From assembly GCA_039028315.1 (NCBI GenBank), contig JBCCIH010000159.1, forward strand, positions 1 to 5,803: DNA of 5,803 nucleotides. Reading direction: 5' to 3'. The stretch comes from Thermodesulfobacteriota bacterium (GTDB lineage: Bacteria > Desulfobacterota_D > UBA1144 > Nemesobacterales > UBA2774). Of the stretch, positions 5,308-5,803 are shown piece by piece. Position 1 is the stretch's first letter, and each line of letters starts with the position of its first letter. The translations under genes and the position numbers were made by a program. The notes under the pieces are model-generated. The model worked only from the letters and a program-made list of their open reading frames with translations, searched no databases and was not told the DNA's origin.

Positions 5308-5803
5308 CTACTTATTACAGTGTTCAGCTTTGAGCTGCGCTGCCCCTGTGAACCCCATTGAGCCTGCTTTATCTATATCCTTACAGCCGGACTCTACCTG
5401 GCCTAGGGAAATTTTTGCTATCCCTCTTCCTGCATAGGCCGCAACATCATTTGGATTGAGTCCAATAGCCTTGTTGAAATCCGCAAGCGCTCCCTCATTA
5501 TCACCTATTGCACCCTTTGCATTGGCCCTGAAAATAAACAGCATAGGATCATTCGGGTTGAGTTTAATAGCTTGGTTATAGTCCAATATAGCGCCGTCAC
5601 CATCTCTTATAGCGAGTTTTGCGTTACCTCTGAAGGTATAGTAGATCGCGTTATTAGGATCAAGCTCTATTGCTTTGTTGAAATCCTGTATAGCTCCTTG
5701 ATAGTCTTTTAGTATGCCCTTTGGAAAACCCCTGCCGGCATATAGGGTGGCATCATTAGGGTCTATCTCGATTGCTTTAGTAAAATCTAGAATTGAACCC
5801 TGA
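5308..5803 (-). CDS. TPR-repeat protein, N-terminus beyond the window edge (partial)
   Basis: The minus-strand frame is open from the TAG at 5308-5310 to the right edge. It gives the last 164 residues of a longer protein, and no start codon is visible. A reading that begins at 5586 uses an internal TTG in the middle of a repeat and is not the true start. The visible part holds TPR units with turns EIDPND, ELDPNN, KLNPND and GLNPND at 34-residue spacing. It then ends in a capping unit with GQVESGCKDIDKAGSMGF and AEHCNK. The cap matches that of the downstream gene (GQ-[IV]-E-[AS]-GC-[RK]-D, then a Cys three residues from the end), so the two are tandem paralogues. Helical repeats are unusually regular, which suggests recent internal repeat duplication. 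Export is likely by analogy with its neighbour but cannot be seen. The promoter of the pair must lie to the right. Confidence 0.88.
   Translation of the reverse strand, partial: QGSILDFTKAIEIDPNDATLYAGRGFPKGILKDYQGAIQDFNKAIELDPNNAIYYTFRGNAKLAIRDGDGAILDYNQAIKLNPNDPMLFIFRANAKGAIGDNEGALADFNKAIGLNPNDVAAYAGRGIAKISLGQVESGCKDIDKAGSMGFTGAAQLKAEHCNK

Noticed and set aside
5308..5803. Repeated DNA segments in the TPR gene, considered as a possible tandem-repeat array
   Set aside because: The periodicity is explained by 34-residue protein repeats. There are no identical spaced repeats and no spacers, so it is not a CRISPR array.

Overview
This is an AT-rich bacterial window (standard code, Shine-Dalgarno starts, signal peptides, lipobox). 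Every gene whose N-terminus is visible encodes an exported protein. The C-termini of two small proteins resemble the IPTL-CTERM sorting tag, a cousin of PEP-CTERM. That tag is handled by exosortase-type enzymes in Gram-negative, diderm bacteria. Together with the lipoprotein and the TPR proteins this points to an uncultured Gram-negative lineage, with Dadabacteria or another former deltaproteobacterial group as a weak guess. No ribosomal RNA or housekeeping gene is present to fix the taxonomy.

Region 1 (1-950) holds two divergent genes for small cysteine-rich proteins of 114 and 107 residues. Both share the layout signal peptide, CCQV-x4-C ... C-x6-C-x4-RN-[IV]-P-A-[IL]-S, hydrophobic helix, basic tail. 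They are paralogues. Each is closed by a strong hairpin (8-31 and 927-944), and they share a 186-bp intergenic region. That region contains an extended -10 promoter for the right-hand gene and a 20-bp palindrome in front of the left-hand gene.

Region 2 (951-3858) has a leader of about 150 nt with a plausible promoter, then two co-directional genes 49 bp apart. The first encodes a 524-residue lipoprotein with two beta-rich parts. The second encodes a 345-residue secreted protein homologous to the C-terminal part of the first. They look like an operon of cell-surface paralogues with different anchoring.

Region 3 (3859-4650) is a 135-bp spacer followed by a gene for a 218-residue secreted, mainly helical protein that I do not recognise. 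Its Shine-Dalgarno lies inside a 12-bp stem of a long hairpin, which suggests translational control.

Region 4 (4651-5803) runs on the minus strand. It holds two tandem TPR-protein genes separated by 6 bp. The upstream one runs off the right edge of the window. Both proteins end in the same Cys-containing capping motif.

There are no transposases, CRISPR arrays, tRNAs or known defence genes. The most notable items are the divergent mini-protein pair, the lipoprotein/secreted paralogue pair and the hairpin that hides the ribosome-binding site.
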